DNA of 64,000 bases, taken from positions 1 through 64,000 of the forward strand of contig NZ_AUCY01000019.1 in assembly GCF_000430005.1 (NCBI RefSeq), in the 5' to 3' direction. Within the stretch, counting starts at the first letter, position 1. Every line of letters starts with the position of its first letter. The position numbers were made by a program, and so were the translations under genes. This DNA comes from Desulfovibrio cuneatus DSM 11391. Its GTDB lineage: Bacteria; Desulfobacterota; Desulfovibrionia; Desulfovibrionales; Desulfovibrionaceae. The notes under the pieces were generated by a model. The model had not been told where the DNA came from. It did not search any database and worked only from the letters and a program-made list of their open reading frames with translations. Shown piece by piece: positions 25,530-35,267 of this stretch.

Positions 25530-25999
25530 TAAATCTGCTCAAGTACGCGTACGGTTTCAAGCAGGGCGGCGGCAGCTTCCGCACCTTTGTTGCCAGCCTT
25601 GCTCCCTGCCCGTTCAATGGCTTGTTCCAGGGTGTCTGTTGTGAGCAGGCCAAAGCCCACAGGAATGCCACTTTCCATGGCAACTTGGGCAAGGCCTTTG
25701 GTGGCCTCATTGGCCACAAAGTCGAAGTGGGGGGTAGCCCCACGAATAACGGCGCCAAGGGCCACAATACCGTGGATGCCGCCTTTTTTGGCCACTTTGC
25801 TACATACCACGGGCAGTTCAAAGGCACCAGGAATGCGGATAATGGTAATATTGGCGCGGTCTGCACCGTGGCGGGTCAGGTAGTCCACTGCGCCGCCCAC
25901 AAGCCTGTCCACAATAATATCATTAAAGCGTGCAGCAATAATGGTGAAGGAAAGCCCTTTGGCGTCCAATTGGCCTTCTATTGTTTTGATATGCAGCAT
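25529..25999 (-). CDS. ribH: 6,7-dimethyl-8-ribityllumazine synthase
   Basis: A 156-residue enzyme that condenses the RibA/D pyrimidine product with the RibB butanone phosphate to form lumazine; it assembles as pentamers or capsids. [43 protein letters not shown] (catalytic His) and [15 protein letters not shown] are all typical. It is preceded 29 bases upstream by ribBA. Confidence 0.97.
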   Translation of the reverse strand: MLHIKTIEGQLDAKGLSFTIIAARFNDIIVDRLVGGAVDYLTRHGADRANITIIRIPGAFELPVVCSKVAKKGGIHGIVALGAVIRGATPHFDFVANEATKGLAQVAMESGIPVGFGLLTTDTLEQAIERAGSKAGNKGAEAAAALLETVRVLEQI

Positions 26000-26028
26000 G
26001 GTTTCCTCGTAATGTTACTATGTTGGGG

Positions 26029-27279
26029 TTACTTGCCTTTCACTGCGTGGCATTGGCACGCGCTGCCCTCGGCCTTGAGGTCAAGCATGTGGCCCAATTT
26101 ATCTTTCTTTGTTTGCAAATAATTCTTGTTAAATTCGCAGGCGTCCAGTTCCAGTGGCACTCGTTCTGTCACTTCCAGGCCATAGCCTTCAAGCCCCACA
26201 ATTTTTTTGGGGTTGTTGGTCATAAGGCGCATTTTGCGTATGCCAAGGTCAATGAGAATTTGGGCGCCAATGCCGTAATCGCGCAAGTCGGCCTTAAAGC
26301 CAAGCTTCTGGTTTGCTTCCACTGTGTCAAGGCCGCTGTCTTGCAGGGCATAGGCCTTCAACTTGTTCACAAGGCCAATACCGCGTCCTTCCTGGCGCAT
26401 ATACAGCACCACGCCGGAACCTTCCTGCTCAATGCGGGTCATGGCAGCGGCAAGTTGCCCGCCACAATCGCAGCGCAAGGAACCCAGCACGTCGCCTGTA
26501 AGGCATTCGCTATGGACGCGCACCAGGGTGGGGGTGGTGTCCTGGGAGGGCTTTCCTTTTACCAGGGCCAGGTGGGTGGCGTTGTCCAGGTCGTTTTCAT
26601 AGGCAACAATGGTAAAATTGCCCCAGCGGGTGGGCAGTTCTGCTTCTGCCATGCGCCGCACGGAAAGCAGGCCAGACTGCATACGGTAACGAATAAGGTC
26701 TTTGATGGTGGCAATTTTCAGGTGGTGCTTTTTGGCAAAAACCATCAGGTCGGGCATGCGGGCCATTGTCCCGTCATCATTGAGGATTTCGCAAATAACG
26801 GCAGCGGGCTTCAAGCCCGCCAGGCTGGCAAGGTCAACCCCGCCTTCAGTTTGCCCGGCCCGCACAAGTACCCCGCCAGCCTGGGCCCGTAAGGGGAAAA
26901 TGTGGCCCGGAATAACAATATCATTGGGGGTGGCACCGTCGGCCACTGCGGCAAGAATGGTGCAGGCCCTGTCCTGAGCGGAAATACCTGTGGTCACGCC
27001 ATGACGGGCTTCAATAGAAACAGTAAAGTTGGTGCCAAAGCCCGATTCATTGAGGTTGGTCATAAGGGGTAAGCGTAGAGCTTCCACCATTTCAGGGGCC
27101 ATGGGCAGGCAAATAAGGCCGCGGGCGTGGGTGGCCATAAAGTTGATGACTTCAGGGGTAACAAACTGGGCGGCAATGGTTATGTCACCTTCATTTTCCC
27201 GGTCTTCATCATCCACCAGGATAATCATTTTCCCCTGGCGTATTTCCTCAATTGCTTGTTCAGCGGTGCATATTGGCAT
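26029..27279 (-). CDS. ribBA: Bifunctional DHBP synthase / GTP cyclohydrolase II
   Basis: The 416 residues hold two enzymes. The N-terminal RibB domain ([41 protein letters not shown]) makes 3,4-dihydroxy-2-butanone 4-phosphate. The C-terminal RibA domain opens GTP and has the zinc site [28 protein letters not shown] and LMTNNPKKI. Together they feed both arms of riboflavin synthesis. The chain ends in a short tail with CQCH. AAGGAACTTTC precedes the ATG, and a small ORF fills the gap from ribE. Confidence 0.97.
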   Translation of the reverse strand: MPICTAEQAIEEIRQGKMIILVDDEDRENEGDITIAAQFVTPEVINFMATHARGLICLPMAPEMVEALRLPLMTNLNESGFGTNFTVSIEARHGVTTGISAQDRACTILAAVADGATPNDIVIPGHIFPLRAQAGGVLVRAGQTEGGVDLASLAGLKPAAVICEILNDDGTMARMPDLMVFAKKHHLKIATIKDLIRYRMQSGLLSVRRMAEAELPTRWGNFTIVAYENDLDNATHLALVKGKPSQDTTPTLVRVHSECLTGDVLGSLRCDCGGQLAAAMTRIEQEGSGVVLYMRQEGRGIGLVNKLKAYALQDSGLDTVEANQKLGFKADLRDYGIGAQILIDLGIRKMRLMTNNPKKIVGLEGYGLEVTERVPLELDACEFNKNYLQTKKDKLGHMLDLKAEGSACQCHAVKGK

Positions 27280-27288
27280 GAAAGTTCC

Positions 27289-27471
27289 TTAGAGTTCGCC
27301 GTGGCGGGGAAGCAAGGCTGGGCTGTTCCTGAGGGTTAACAGGCGTTGCCGTGCGGTACTATTACAAATATGGCGATGCGGGTGAAAAGCCATGGCAGCT
27401 TTCATGCTGTACCCGTGGCGCATGTGTTGGGCCAGCAGCGCAGGGCATTTTTTTGCGTAATCTGCCTGCAT
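27289..27471 (-). CDS. Possible small ORF between ribE and ribBA
   Basis: A 60-codon frame whose ATG overlaps the ribE stop (TGATG) and whose TAA lies 9 bases before the ribBA ATG, next to its ribosome site, so it fills the gap exactly. The predicted peptide (MQADYAKKCPALLAQHMRHG...) is basic and His-rich, with no family I know. It may be a real small protein, a translational coupler from ribE to ribBA, or chance. Confidence 0.35.
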   Translation of the reverse strand: MQADYAKKCPALLAQHMRHGYSMKAAMAFHPHRHICNSTARQRLLTLRNSPALLPRHGEL

Positions 27472-28130
27472 CAGGCAAAGCCATGCTCACGTAAAAAATC
27501 CAGAGTCATGTTGCTTTTGGGGGTGTCTTGCACACGTGTACCCTGCACATGCAGCATGCGCTCTACATATTTTCCAATAACATCGGTTTCAAAGTTAACC
27601 TGTTGGCCTTTTTGCCATTGCCCGGCAGTGGTGCTGCCCAGAGTTTCAGGAATAACGTTGACCTCAAAAAAGTCGGAGCCGCAGGTGTTCACTGTCAGGC
27701 TGATGCCATCCAGAGCCACAGAGCCTTTGGCAATAACCTGGCCTGCCAGGTGGGCCGGAAAGCGAAAGCGAAGTACCTTGGATGAACCACAGGGGGTAAT
27801 AGCTTCCAGAATAGCCTGGGCGTCCACGTGACCACTTACCAGGTGGCCCCCCAACCTGTCTGCCAGGCGCAGGGCGCGCTCAAGGTTCACCTGCCCGCCA
27901 GGGGCAAGGGCTTTTAAATTTGTCAGGCGCATAGTTTCCTGGGAAGCGTAGGCACTGAAGGTGTTGCTGTCAAATGTTTCCACCGAAAGGCAAACACCGT
28001 TCACAGCCACGCTTTCTCCCTTTACCCAGTCTGTAACAGCCAGGCGCGGGCGCACTGTGAGGCGGGCTTCTTCACCCTGGGGCTGTATGCGAACCACTTC
28101 CCCAATGCCAAGAACAAGACCAGTAAACAT
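27471..28130 (-). CDS. ribE: Riboflavin synthase alpha chain
   Basis: A 219-residue enzyme that dismutates two lumazine molecules into riboflavin. It starts MFTGLVLGIGEV and shows the internal duplication of two barrel domains: VNGVCLSVETFDSNTFSAYASQET in the first half and LDGISLTVNTCGSDFFEV in the second, with HLVSGHVDA between. It is located between ribD and ribBA on one transcript. Confidence 0.96.
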   Translation of the reverse strand: MFTGLVLGIGEVVRIQPQGEEARLTVRPRLAVTDWVKGESVAVNGVCLSVETFDSNTFSAYASQETMRLTNLKALAPGGQVNLERALRLADRLGGHLVSGHVDAQAILEAITPCGSSKVLRFRFPAHLAGQVIAKGSVALDGISLTVNTCGSDFFEVNVIPETLGSTTAGQWQKGQQVNFETDVIGKYVERMLHVQGTRVQDTPKSNMTLDFLREHGFA

Positions 28131-28133
28131 GGG

Positions 28134-29327
28134 TTATTTGCCCTCGGCTTTTGCTTTGCTTGGGGCAGGCGCTGCAGGGCGCATGGTGAGCATGATGTCT
28201 GTGGGGCCAAGGCGCGAGTTGGTGATGCGAAGCTGCAAGGCTTCGTCCATGAGTATGGGTGCCCTGCCATCGAAAAGTGCCGTGGCGTCGTTGTCTCCCA
28301 AAATTTTGGGGGCAAGGTGCAGGTGCAGCTCTCTGGCAAGGCCTGCGTCCAGCATGGAAAGGGCAAGCTTGCCGCCGCCTTCGCACAGCACATAGTAGCA
28401 GCCAAGTTCCTTGCGTAAATATTCCAGCCCTTCGGAAAGGGAAAGCTCTGCCCGCATGCCGTAGCCACGCTCGTTGGGGCGGGCTTTGGAAGGCAACCCC
28501 AGCACGCGCACACCAATTTTGCGCAGGGCTTCTGCCTTTGGGCTTGCCGCTGCCGCTACAGTGGTCCAGAACAGCGTGGAGGTAGGGCGTTCACGCAGCA
28601 GGTAGTGGTTTCCTTCAACCCCTGGCAGGCGGGAAGTAACCACAATGGCAAGGGGCTGCTCTTTGTTTTCCTGCAAAAAGGCTTCCTGCCGGCACGTGAG
28701 TTTTGGGTCGTCCTGATAAAACGTGTTGCCCCCCACAATAAGTGCGTTCATGCCGTTGCGCAGGGCATGTACTTCGTGGCGTGTTTCGTCGGAAGTAATC
28801 CACTTGGAATGCCCGGTGCGGGTGGCAATGCGGCCATCTATGGTGCTTGCCAGCTTGATGGTAAGGTAGGGCAGGGCGGTGGTGTTCCAGGTGAGAAAAT
28901 CGTCAATCAGGTCGTGGCATTCCTGTTCCAGTTCGGAACGAAGTACCGTAACCCCTTGTTGCTGTAAAAAAACAGCCCCGCCACCCGCATTGGTGGGGTC
29001 CATGGCACCAATAACCACCGTTTGAATGCCCGCTGCCAGAATAGCCTGGGTGCAGGGGGGCGTTTTGCCATAGTGGTTACACGGCTCAAGCGTCACAACA
29101 AGGGTGCATTGGGAAGGGGTAACCCCTTTGGCCAGGGCATCGTTCAGGCACTCTACTTCCGCATGTGGTTGCCCAGGGCCTTTGTGCCAGCCTTCGGCCA
29201 CCACGCACCCATTGTGAACCAGAACGGCCCCTACGCAGGGGTTTGGGGCTGTTTGCCGCGTTGCGCGCCGCGCCAAATCCATGGCGTGCCGCATGAACGA
29301 GTCATAAACAGGGCCTGTGTGCTGCAT
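28134..29327 (-). CDS. ribD: Bifunctional riboflavin deaminase/reductase
   Basis: A 397-residue fusion. The deaminase domain has the zinc site HAEVECL and VVTLEPCNHYGKTPPC. The reductase domain has KLASTIDGRIATRTGHSKWIT, NALIVGGNTFYQDDP and CEGGGKLALSMLDAGLARELHL. The ATG at 29327 has AAGGACAGC upstream; the open frame extends 50 codons further but is not deaminase-like. It is the first of four riboflavin genes, so all steps except the phosphatase are here. No FMN riboswitch was found in front. Confidence 0.96.
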   Translation of the reverse strand: MQHTGPVYDSFMRHAMDLARRATRQTAPNPCVGAVLVHNGCVVAEGWHKGPGQPHAEVECLNDALAKGVTPSQCTLVVTLEPCNHYGKTPPCTQAILAAGIQTVVIGAMDPTNAGGGAVFLQQQGVTVLRSELEQECHDLIDDFLTWNTTALPYLTIKLASTIDGRIATRTGHSKWITSDETRHEVHALRNGMNALIVGGNTFYQDDPKLTCRQEAFLQENKEQPLAIVVTSRLPGVEGNHYLLRERPTSTLFWTTVAAAASPKAEALRKIGVRVLGLPSKARPNERGYGMRAELSLSEGLEYLRKELGCYYVLCEGGGKLALSMLDAGLARELHLHLAPKILGDNDATALFDGRAPILMDEALQLRITNSRLGPTDIMLTMRPAAPAPSKAKAEGK

Positions 29328-29450
29328 GATGCTGTCCTTGTTGCTCCGTATTGCTTTTACAAAATTTATCAGGGCCGCAGCGGGGATGATGCCGCAGCCG
29401 CGGTTGAGGAAGTGTTGTTCCACAACCCGGTGGACTATAGCGCTTTTTTT

Positions 29451-29509
29451 AAAAAGATGCCAGCGCCGGGGCAGCACCTGGAAAATATCCAGATGAAGGC
29501 CCCGGCGCT
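29451..29509 (-). terminator. Structured terminator or attenuator between glyA and ribD
   Basis: On the minus strand AGCGCCGGGGC pairs with GCCCCGGCGCT (11 bases), enclosing a second small hairpin (CTGGATATTTTCCAG), and a T5 run follows about 8 bases later. It may end glyA transcripts or modulate entry into the rib genes. Confidence 0.6.
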
Positions 29510-29590
29510 TGGGTTAACTGCTGCAAACATCCCTACAGGCGTAGTGTTCCCATGAATGTTTGGGGAGTGTTAGTTCTTGGTCGGATGCAT

Positions 29591-30829
29591 TTACCAGGCA
29601 AAGTGGGGGAAGCTCATGGCAAAGGCTTCCACTCTTTTTTGAATTTCTCCCAACTTTGTTTCATTGCCAATGGCATTCACTGCTTCCACGATAAACGCAG
29701 CAACCTGGCACATTTCAGCTGCGCCCATGCCGCGAGTAGTCAGGGCCGGTGTGCCAAGGCGAATGCCAGAAGTAACAAATGGAGAACGGGTTTCAAAAGG
29801 CACCGTATTTTTGTTGGAGGTAATGCCAGCAAGGTCCAGGGCGTGTTCTGTTTCTTTCCCCGTAATGTTTTTGTTGGTCAGGTCCACCAGCATCAGGTGG
29901 TTGTCTGTACCTCCAGAAACAAGAGTAAAGCCAGCATCAGTGAGTTCTTTTGCCAGCACCTTGGCGTTTTCCACCACTTGCTGCTGGTACTTCTTGAAAG
30001 AAGGCTTTAAGGCTTCCCCAAAGGCCACGGCTTTTGCGGCAATAACATGCATAAGCGGGCCACCTTGTATGCCTGGGAAAATTTGGCTATTCAAGGTTTT
30101 TCCGTATTCTTCTGTGGAAAGAATCATGCCACCGCGCGGGCCACGCAAGGTTTTGTGGGTGGTGGTGGTGGTAATGTGGGCATGCCCAATGGGGGTGGGG
30201 TGTTGCCCCGCAGCCACAAGGCCTGCAATGTGAGCCATGTCCACCATGAGCTTTGCGTCAATGGAGTCGGCAATGGCACGGAAGCGGGCAAAATCCAGGG
30301 TGCGTGAATAAGCGCTGGCACCAGCTACAATGAGGGCCGGGCGGTGTTCTTTGGCCAGGCGTTCCACTTCATTGTAGTCTATCATGCCAGTTTCACGGTT
30401 CACACCGTAGCTGATAAACGTGTACAACTTGCCGGAAAAGTTCACCGGGCTGCCGTGGGTAAGGTGCCCACCGTGGGAAAGGTCCATGCCCAGCACCGTG
30501 GCACCAAGGGGAATAATGCCAAGGTAGGCACCCATGTTGGCCTGACTGCCGGAGTGGGGCTGCACGTTGACATACTCAGCACCAAACAGTTCTTTAGCCC
30601 GGTCAATGGCCAGGTTTTCCGCAATGTCCACGTATTCACAGCCGCCGTAATAGCGCTTGCCAGGATAGCCCTCAGCGTACTTGTTTGTCATGATGCTGCC
30701 TTGTGCTTCACGCACAGCAGCAGAAACAAAGTTTTCGGAAGCAATCATTTCCAGCTTGCCAAGCTGGCGAAGGGATTCAAGGTAAATGGCTTTGCCTATG
30801 GCTGGGTCACACATCAAGAGTTCGTTCAT
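29591..30829 (-). CDS. glyA: Serine hydroxymethyltransferase
   Basis: A 412-residue PLP enzyme that interconverts serine and glycine, charging tetrahydrofolate. It has [47 protein letters not shown] and the Schiff-base Lys in [14 protein letters not shown] at about residue 226. AAGGATTCCGCC precedes the ATG at 30829, and upstream codons are not conserved in character. It lies between fabF and ribD, with a cluster of palindromes between it and fabF. Confidence 0.97.
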   Translation of the reverse strand: MNELLMCDPAIGKAIYLESLRQLGKLEMIASENFVSAAVREAQGSIMTNKYAEGYPGKRYYGGCEYVDIAENLAIDRAKELFGAEYVNVQPHSGSQANMGAYLGIIPLGATVLGMDLSHGGHLTHGSPVNFSGKLYTFISYGVNRETGMIDYNEVERLAKEHRPALIVAGASAYSRTLDFARFRAIADSIDAKLMVDMAHIAGLVAAGQHPTPIGHAHITTTTTHKTLRGPRGGMILSTEEYGKTLNSQIFPGIQGGPLMHVIAAKAVAFGEALKPSFKKYQQQVVENAKVLAKELTDAGFTLVSGGTDNHLMLVDLTNKNITGKETEHALDLAGITSNKNTVPFETRSPFVTSGIRLGTPALTTRGMGAAEMCQVAAFIVEAVNAIGNETKLGEIQKRVEAFAMSFPHFAW

Positions 30830-30895
30830 GGCGGAATCCTTATGGCTGCGGGCTATGCTCGGCTTATGGTGCAAAAAGCTCAGGGGGTGTTTTTA

Positions 30896-31052
30896 TATGG
30901 TGAGGCTCTGCCTCACCATACCCCTTCGCCAAGGGCATGATGTCCTTGGAACCCACATTTTCGTTTCTGTTCCCCTCTTGTGGGAAAGGAAACGAAATAG
31001 GGGGTCAAGGGGAATCATTCCCCTTGCAGGGGGCTGGGGGACAGCGTCCCCC
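30896..31052. repeat. Cluster of four palindromic hairpins between fabF and glyA
   Basis: Four inverted repeats follow one another: TATGGTGAGGC/GCCTCACCATA (30896-30920), TTTCGTTTC/GAAACGAAA with an inner stem (about 30959-30997), AAGGGGAATCATTCCCCTT (31008-31026) and GGGGGACAGCGTCCCCC (31036-31052). The 345-base gap 30830-31174 holds no gene. The dense GC-rich hairpins with near-perfect symmetry look like a composite intergenic repeat. Confidence 0.65.
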
Positions 31053-31174
31053 ATAAAAAATAATATAATGGGCTAATAATAGCACATGCCTTGAACCGCA
31101 CCGCCCCGGTAGGGGAGTAGTGGGGCAGTTCAAGGCGAAGTATGCTCATATTCTATTGCGCTGGGTACGCCGGG

Positions 31175-32422
31175 TTATTCAGCCCACCGTTTGAACACCA
31201 GGCAGCAGTTGGTGCCACCAAAGCCGAAAGAGTTGCACAGAATGTGCTGCACTTGCTGCTTTCTGGGGCCTTCCGCCACGTAATCCAGATCGCATTCCGG
31301 GTCTGGGGTGGTGTAGTTGGCTGTGCCAGGAATAATGCCATGGTGCAGGGTGAGTGCGGAAATAACGCTCTCAATGCCGCCAGCAGCGCCCAGCAGGTGG
31401 CCCATTTGCGACTTGTTGGCCGTAATGGGAATTTTGTAGGCCCGCTCACCGAACACGGTTTTAATGGCGCGTGTTTCGCACAGGTCGTTGAGTGAGGTGG
31501 ACGTGCCATGGGCGTTGATGTGGTCAATATCTTCAGGTTTCAGGCCAGCATCCTGAATGGCGCGGCGCATGGCGGCTGCCATGCCTGCTCCGTCTTCTTT
31601 GGGGGCTGTCATGTGGTAGGCGTCTCCAGAAGCACCAAAGCCCACAAGTTCAGCATAAATGGTAGCACCGCGTTGCTTGGCAGATTCCAGCGATTCAATG
31701 AACAGCATACCAGCACCTTCACCCATAACAAAACCATTACGGTCTTTGTCAAATGGGCGGGAAGCTGTTTCAGGGTTGTCATTGCTGGTGCTCAAGGCAC
31801 GCAGGGCGGTGAAGCCGGAAACACCCATGGGGGTAATGGTGGCTTCCACACCGCCAGTAATGGCGCGCTCAATGCGGCCCAGCAATATTTCCGAGAAGGC
31901 ATAGCCAATGGCATGCAGGGCTGAAGCGCAGGCGCTGGTTACCACAAGGTTTGGGCCTTTGCAGCCTTCCATAATGGAAACCTGGCCCGGTGCCATGTTG
32001 GAAATGAGCATGGGAATCATGAAGGGGGAAATTTTGCCTGGACCCGCTTCCACCAGTTTGCTGTGGAAGTCTTCAATGGTTTTCAGGCCGCCAAGACCAA
32101 CACCAAGCAGAACAGCCACGCTTTCAGCATTTTCTTCCGTAATGGTAAAGCCTGCATGGGGTAGCAGGGCATGGGCACCCGCCACCGCAAATTGCACGAA
32201 CCTGTCCATACGTCGGGCTTGCTTTGGTGGAATGTCAAATTCTTCAGGCACGAAATTTTTTACTTCACCGGCAATGCGTGAATCAAAAGCCGACGCATCA
32301 AAGTGGGTAATGGGGCCGATGCCTGATTTGCCCGCAAGCAGGTTGTTCCAGGAGTCGGCCACGTTATTGCCCAAAGGGGAGATAGCGGAAAGGCCGGTGA
32401 TGACGACACGCTTTCTGGTCAT
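31175..32422 (-). CDS. fabF: Beta-ketoacyl-ACP synthase II
   Basis: A 415-residue condensing enzyme that extends acyl-ACP with malonyl-ACP. RKRVVITGLSAISPLGNN starts the thiolase fold. The nucleophile Cys is in VVTSACASALHAIGYAF (about residue 163), His in NAHGTSTSLND and Lys/His in KSQMGHLLGAAGGIE. The cysteine context SACASALHAIG departs from the more usual TACATG-HAIG. It is downstream of acpP with a 387-base gap; RBS-like GAGGAATAGTTT precedes the ATG. Confidence 0.96.
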   Translation of the reverse strand: MTRKRVVITGLSAISPLGNNVADSWNNLLAGKSGIGPITHFDASAFDSRIAGEVKNFVPEEFDIPPKQARRMDRFVQFAVAGAHALLPHAGFTITEENAESVAVLLGVGLGGLKTIEDFHSKLVEAGPGKISPFMIPMLISNMAPGQVSIMEGCKGPNLVVTSACASALHAIGYAFSEILLGRIERAITGGVEATITPMGVSGFTALRALSTSNDNPETASRPFDKDRNGFVMGEGAGMLFIESLESAKQRGATIYAELVGFGASGDAYHMTAPKEDGAGMAAAMRRAIQDAGLKPEDIDHINAHGTSTSLNDLCETRAIKTVFGERAYKIPITANKSQMGHLLGAAGGIESVISALTLHHGIIPGTANYTTPDPECDLDYVAEGPRKQQVQHILCNSFGFGGTNCCLVFKRWAE

Positions 32423-32809
32423 AAACTATTCCTCGGCAATGAGAGTGGCGTGGGGGAACATGCCCTGGCACACATCGTCGTTTGTGGCGGCAGGGCCGCC
32501 ACAAACTGGACGCGAACACATCCCAAAAACCTGGTGATGGTTAAAAAAGCCGCTATGCAAGCCACTTGGGCTGCGGTTGTTGCATAGTGGTTACTGGCAA
32601 AACACTGGTTATGTGTTTGCCGTGTCTTTTAATACAGTATAAAGACCAGAATCCACAAATAAGGAGAATTTGCTTCCCCGTAAAATGGTTGGATTCTGTG
32701 CTTTTCCCGAACAAGCGGACATTCGCATGTTCTGGGGTGGAGCTGATTAACAAGAAGTAATCAGTACTTCCCCAGGCAAAAGTCTTATAAAGCACGCACC
32801 AAAGGGGTG
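32423..32809. other. Gap between acpP and fabF
   Basis: No gene is seen. TTTGTGGCGGC/GCCGCCACAAA (32481-32505) is a perfect 11-base hairpin with a 3-base loop, about 60 bases before fabF. CAGAATCC and GGATTCTG further upstream form a looser structure around 32648-32697. These could tune expression of fabF relative to acpP, whose product is needed in much larger amounts. Confidence 0.5.
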
Positions 32810-33043
32810 TTACTTCGCGCTGCTCTCAATGAAGTTCACAGCGTCGCATACTTTAAGAATTTTCTGAGCTTGTTCGTCTTCGATTTCAACGCCGAACTCT
32901 TCTTCCATGGCCATGATAAGTTCTGTCAGGTCAAGGGAGTCTGCGCCAAGGTCTTCTACGAAAGAAGCATCGCTTTTCACAGCATCTTCAGAAACGCCCA
33001 GTTGGTCCATAATAATTTTTTTTACGCGAGCTTCAACAGACAT
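32810..33043 (-). CDS. acpP: Acyl carrier protein
   Basis: A 77-residue acidic protein; the 4'-phosphopantetheine site is Ser 36 in [19 protein letters not shown]. It carries growing acyl chains for FabH, FabG and FabF, all encoded beside it, and is the presumed substrate carrier for the thioesterase at 7.4 kb. GGAGGACAC precedes the ATG. Confidence 0.98.
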   Translation of the reverse strand: MSVEARVKKIIMDQLGVSEDAVKSDASFVEDLGADSLDLTELIMAMEEEFGVEIEDEQAQKILKVCDAVNFIESSAK

Positions 33044-33202
33044 GTGTCCTCCGAATGTAGTAATTCAAACAAAGTTAGTGGTTTATGTTTTAAACGTAGT
33101 TTTGTGGCTACGTCTTTTGCACATACCGCCGCAATTGGGGTGTGGTGGGCGGTGCATTTCCCATACCAAGGCATACCGGGAAAGGGAAAGACCCCCCCGC
33201 AA

Positions 33203-33221
33203 CACAGGCTTGAAGCCTGTG
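33203..33221. other. Hairpin between fabG and acpP
   Basis: CACAGGCTTGAAGCCTGTG, a perfect 8-base stem with a 3-base loop, in the 219-base spacer between fabG and acpP. It has a T-run only on the plus strand, so it is probably not a terminator for the fab genes. Confidence 0.4.
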
Positions 33222-33244
33222 CCAAATTTGTTTTTTCAACTGCT

Positions 33245-33262
33245 GAATAAATCAGCGTTTCC
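33245..33262 (-). repeat. Short GAAACGCT element directly after the fabG stop
   Basis: GGAAACGCTGATTTATTC begins right after the fabG TAG. It is the same end motif as in the long palindromes, without a partner arm. acpP follows downstream on the same strand, so this site lies within a probable operon. Confidence 0.6.
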
Positions 33263-34006
33263 CTAGCAGTACATGCCGCCGTTAACTGCCAGCACCTGCC
33301 CGGTGATGTAGGTGGCATTTTCTGAAGCCAGAAAGGCCACGGCATTGGCAATGTCTTTGCAAGCGCCAAAGCGCTTCAGCGGAATATGGCTCAAATATTC
33401 TTCACGCACAGCTTCGGGCAGGGCGGTGGTCATGTCAGTTTCAATGAACCCTGGTGCCACGGCGTTTACCGTAACGTTGCGTGATGCCAGTTCTTTGGCA
33501 GCCGACTTGGTAAGGCCAATAAGCCCGGCCTTGGCAGAACAATAGTTGGCCTGCCCAGCGTTGCCCATTTGCCCCACAACGGAAGTAATGTTTACAATGC
33601 TGCCAGTGCGTTGTTTGCTCATAATTTTGGCAGCTTCCCGCAGGCAATAAAAAGCCCCTTTCAGGTTAATGTCAATAACCGCAGCATAATCTTCGTCTTT
33701 CATGCGAATGAGAAAGCCGTCTTTGGTAATGCCTGCGTTGTTTACCAGCACAGAAAGCTGCACTTGGTCTTTGATGTGGTCCTGAAAGAAGGCACTTACT
33801 GCGGCAGAGTCGCCCACCTGCAGGGCAAAAGCCTTGGCTTTGCCCCCGGCAGCAACAATGGAAGCTGCAACAGCCTCTGCTTCCTGTGGTTTGGAAACAT
33901 AGGTGAGAAATACCTGAAACCCGGCTTTGCCAAGAGTTTCTGCAATGCTGCGGCCAATGCCGCGCGAACCGCCAGTGACAACAGCGGTGGGAACAAGGGT
34001 GCTCAT
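33263..34006 (-). CDS. fabG: 3-oxoacyl-ACP reductase
   Basis: A 247-residue short-chain dehydrogenase that reduces 3-ketoacyl-ACP with NADPH. TGGSRGIGRSIAETLG is the cofactor motif, LVNNAGITKDG follows, and the catalytic Ser-Tyr-Lys are in NITSVVGQMGNAGQANYCSAKAG. The second ATG (34006) is chosen because AAGGAT lies 8 bases upstream; the first ATG is too close to it. Confidence 0.95.
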   Translation of the reverse strand: MSTLVPTAVVTGGSRGIGRSIAETLGKAGFQVFLTYVSKPQEAEAVAASIVAAGGKAKAFALQVGDSAAVSAFFQDHIKDQVQLSVLVNNAGITKDGFLIRMKDEDYAAVIDINLKGAFYCLREAAKIMSKQRTGSIVNITSVVGQMGNAGQANYCSAKAGLIGLTKSAAKELASRNVTVNAVAPGFIETDMTTALPEAVREEYLSHIPLKRFGACKDIANAVAFLASENATYITGQVLAVNGGMYC

Positions 34007-34241
34007 GGTCATATCCTTATGGCTAAGCCGTGGCTTGCCAATGAAGTGTAGCCCAAAAAAGAGGCGGCATCAATCATGCATTTTCAGCAATGGTGACCGA
34101 CTTTTTTGTTCGCGGGTAAGCATTTCACCAAAAAAAAGACGCAAAAAAATGATGTTGAAAGCAAATGACACGCTTCTCTGGGCAATTATGCAAGCAAAAT
34201 TGCCCAATGCTCCCTAGTTTTGAGCTGTACAGTATCGATGC

Positions 34242-35249
34242 CTATTCATCAAAAATGAGTAGCGCAGCACCCCAAGTGAAACCACCACCAAAACTGGTAA
34301 GCAGGACCTTGGCCCCCGGCTTCAAGCGGCCTTCTTCCCGCGCTTCAGCCAGCGCAATGGGAATGGAGGCGGCAGAGGTGTTGCCATATTTTTGCAGGTT
34401 GATGAAGAGTTGTTCGGGCTTAACGTTAAGGCGGCTGCCAACAGCTTCAATAATGCGCAGGTTGGCCTGATGGGGCACAAAAAGGTCAATGTCGGCAATG
34501 GTCAGGTTGTTGTCGTGCAGAACTTCCTGGCAAGCTTCTGTCATGCTGCGCACGGCATGTTTAAACACTTCACGGCCGTTCATCTGAATGAAATATTCTT
34601 TGCCGAACACATCCGAAGGGGTAATGCTGCCAGGGTTTGTGTAGCGCCCCCCAAAGTGCAAAAGGTCGCCGCCGGAACCGTCCGCTGCGTGGCGCACGTC
34701 GTGCAGGCGTGCATGCAGGCCACCGGGTTGAATGGCTTCGTTGCTTAAAATAACAGCTCCCGCCCCGTCACCAAACAGGACGCAGGTGGTGCGGTCTGCC
34801 CAGTCGCAAAAGCGGCTGAGCGTTTCGCTGGCAATAAGCAGTACGCGGGCCTTTTTCTGGGTGGCAAGAAAACCTCGTGCCACGTCCAGGCCGGAAACAA
34901 ACCCCGTGCAGGCGGCGTTTACGTCAATGGCAACCCTGGCACGTAAGCCAAGGCGACCAGCCACTTGGCAGGCGGTGGAAGGGCACAAAACATCGGGTGA
35001 GCAGGTAACAACCACAATATGTGTAATGCTTTCAGCTGGGCATCCGGAAAGAGCCAGCGCTCCTCTGGCTGCTTCTGCTGCCAGGTCTGCGTTGGCGACG
35101 CCATCCGGTGCTTTGCGGCGCTCGTGAATGCCGGTTCGGGTGCGAATCCATTCATCATTGGTGTCTACAAATGCTTCCAGGTCTTTGTTGGTAAGCACAT
35201 TTGCAGGCGTGTGGGCGCTAAAGCCGCTTACATAGGGAAGTGTGGTCAT
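34242..35249 (-). CDS. fabH: Beta-ketoacyl-ACP synthase III
   Basis: A 335-residue initiation enzyme that condenses acetyl-CoA with malonyl-ACP. The nucleophile is Cys 114 in DVNAACTGFVSGLD, the His is in FVPHQANLRIIEA, and the Asn is in YGNTSAASIP. WIRTRTGIHERR is the CoA-binding start. It follows plsX by 18 bases. A 235-base spacer separates it from fabG. Confidence 0.96.
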   Translation of the reverse strand: MTTLPYVSGFSAHTPANVLTNKDLEAFVDTNDEWIRTRTGIHERRKAPDGVANADLAAEAARGALALSGCPAESITHIVVVTCSPDVLCPSTACQVAGRLGLRARVAIDVNAACTGFVSGLDVARGFLATQKKARVLLIASETLSRFCDWADRTTCVLFGDGAGAVILSNEAIQPGGLHARLHDVRHAADGSGGDLLHFGGRYTNPGSITPSDVFGKEYFIQMNGREVFKHAVRSMTEACQEVLHDNNLTIADIDLFVPHQANLRIIEAVGSRLNVKPEQLFINLQKYGNTSAASIPIALAEAREEGRLKPGAKVLLTSFGGGFTWGAALLIFDE

Positions 35250-35267
35250 GGTCCTCTTTGCAGTTCG

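Noticed and set aside
29328-29590. FMN riboswitch before ribD
   Set aside because: The conserved FMN aptamer blocks are absent; only a terminator-like hairpin is found.
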